Made by a program: the position numbers and the translations under genes | Notes under the pieces: model-generated | What the model saw: only the letters and a program-made list of their open reading frames with translations | What the model was told of the DNA's origin: nothing | Database searches by the model: none | Origin: Thermoplasmata archaeon | GTDB taxonomy: Archaea > Thermoplasmatota > Thermoplasmata > Thermoplasmatales > Thermoplasmataceae | DNA: 6,060 nt | Direction of reading: 5' to 3' | Assembly: GCA_021795055.1 (NCBI GenBank) | Contig: JAJYPW010000058.1 | Location: forward strand, 1 to 6,060 | Part shown: piece after piece, positions 5,669-6,060 of the stretch | How positions within the stretch are numbered: the first letter of the stretch is position 1 | Layout of the letters: every line of letters begins with the position of its first letter

Positions 5669-5888
5669 TAGCTTCTGTCAGCGCTAATTTTCTAGGGTAA
5701 AGGCCGACACCCATTAAAGAAATGCCCGGGAGAAATAACACCAGATATATCACCGCCGATTCCCCATAAAGTGCGGAGTCGAATGAGCCGGATAGAATGA
5801 TGGAAAAGAAGATGATCAACAAAATAGCCAAAATGACAGCGGATCCTCCACCGCAACTCATACCGGTAGCAATTTGACCGTTCTTCAC
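5661..5888 (-). CDS. Small membrane protein with two TM segments, likely N-terminal half of an NfeD-like protein
   Basis: From GTG 5888 this encodes 75 aa; a TTG at 5897 would add 3. Two hydrophobic spans are evident: SAVILAILLIIFFSIIL and SAVIYLVLFLPGISLMGVG. They are joined by a short polar loop (SGSFDSALYGE), and the second is followed by YPRK, which suggests a cytoplasmic C-terminus. The ORF ends with EAIG and TAA at 5661-5663, inside the start of the NfeD-like OB-fold ORF. No SD is present, but the TATA-like box at 5912-5919 lies about 27 bases before the GTG, consistent with a leaderless start. Membrane helices followed by an OB-fold is the classic small NfeD layout, so the pair probably derives from one gene. 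It may still be an unrelated small membrane protein co-transcribed with its neighbour. Confidence 0.55.
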   Translation of the reverse strand: MKNGQIATGMSCGGGSAVILAILLIIFFSIILSGSFDSALYGESAVIYLVLFLPGISLMGVGLYPRKLALTEAIG

Positions 5889-5911
5889 AATCTGCAATAG
5901 TGCAATTCGCC

Positions 5912-5922
5912 AATAAAATTTC
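5912..5922 (-). promoter_or_regulatory. TATA-like box for the membrane/NfeD-like unit
   Basis: On the minus strand GGAAATTTTATT covers 5923-5912. The AT-rich core TTTTATT is centred near 5915, about 27 bases before the GTG at 5888. This fits a leaderless archaeal promoter and is the reason that GTG is preferred over the TTG at 5897. Confidence 0.4.
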
Positions 5923-5942
5923 CAGGCGTGAGTTTACGCCTG
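5923..5942. repeat. Strong hairpin next to the promoter of the membrane gene
   Basis: Perfect 7-bp arms CAGGCGT (5923-5929) and ACGCCTG (5936-5942) enclose a hexaloop. A further G-T pair would leave a tetraloop. On the minus strand the stem is followed by GAAATTTTATT, so it could terminate a gene entering from the right edge. It could also be an operator abutting the TATA-like box, or an IS200/IS605-type end hairpin. The structure is plain; its role is undecided. Confidence 0.5.
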
Positions 5943-6060
5943 ATCCCTGCTACAAATCTAAACCAATCCTTAGAGGTAGATTGCGCCACTATTCGGCTTC
6001 CTTGCCGGGTACCCACTGATCAAAACCGGATCACTCAACGCAGCATGCCATCCTGGACAT
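5943..6060. other. Right-edge stretch without a recognisable gene
   Basis: The final 118 bases hold no ORF I can assign. A minus-strand frame open from the right edge encodes 29 residues (ending SGYPARKPNSGAIYL) and stops with TAA at 5970-5972. It could be the C-terminus of a gene lying to the right, with the hairpin at 5923-5942 as its terminator. It matches no family I know and may be chance. Confidence 0.3.

Noticed and set aside
5692..5913. Alternative minus-strand frame overlapping the membrane ORF
   Set aside because: It encodes a scrambled His/Arg-rich product, whereas the other frame gives two clean transmembrane segments.
5970..6059. Minus-strand C-terminal fragment entering from the right edge
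   Set aside because: Only 29 residues are visible and they match no known family. I therefore did not call it a gene, although the following hairpin could be its terminator.
1..6060. CRISPR array, toxin-antitoxin or defence system
   Set aside because: There are no repeated spacer-repeat units, no paired toxin/antitoxin-like genes and no nuclease/helicase modules besides the TnpB fragment. The two DUF1801 proteins are not known toxins.

Overview
The window looks archaeal, most likely from a Thermoplasmatales-type or related euryarchaeon. This is inferred from several things: a four-subunit archaeal-type 2-oxoacid:ferredoxin oxidoreductase operon, Arg codons dominated by AGG/AGA, frequent ATA isoleucine codons, GTG starts paired with strong Shine-Dalgarno (SD) sites inside operons, and TATA-like boxes about 24-27 nt upstream of apparently leaderless genes. 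Base composition is moderate (about half GC by eye). The exact lineage cannot be fixed from the sequence alone.

Layout. At the left edge (1-139, minus strand) is the N-terminal part of a TnpB (OrfB, IS200/IS605-type) nuclease that has lost its own start region. About 60 bp later the porGDAB operon (202-3136, plus strand) begins. It encodes the gamma, delta (2x[4Fe-4S] ferredoxin), alpha and beta subunits of a pyruvate or other 2-oxoacid:ferredoxin oxidoreductase. Cofactor and cluster residues appear intact, and the genes overlap or nearly touch. A hairpin with a T-tract ends the operon and overlaps the end of a convergent cupin-domain gene (3170-4087, minus), which has its own leaderless-type promoter.

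A 348-bp gap (4088-4435) separates the cupin gene from a plus-strand pair of distantly related DUF1801-type proteins (4436-4903 and 4900-5316, ATGA overlap). A TATA-like box in the gap lies just before a possible 42-aa Trp-rich small ORF that ends right at the SD of the first DUF1801 gene. Facing them on the minus strand (5888-5378) is a two-membrane-segment protein followed by an NfeD-like OB-fold domain in a shifted frame. This is either a translationally coupled pair or one gene broken by a 1-base frameshift. The last 140 bases hold a strong hairpin and no recognisable gene.

How the genes work together: only porGDAB is a clear functional unit, oxidatively decarboxylating a 2-oxoacid to acyl-CoA while reducing ferredoxin. 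The cupin, DUF1801 and NfeD-like genes are separate accessory transcription units with no demonstrable link to it. I do not see a clear new multi-gene system. The most notable items are the split NfeD-like gene, the cupin with an unrecognised N-terminal domain and an altered metal site, the Trp-rich leader ORF, and the transposase remnant beside the por promoter.
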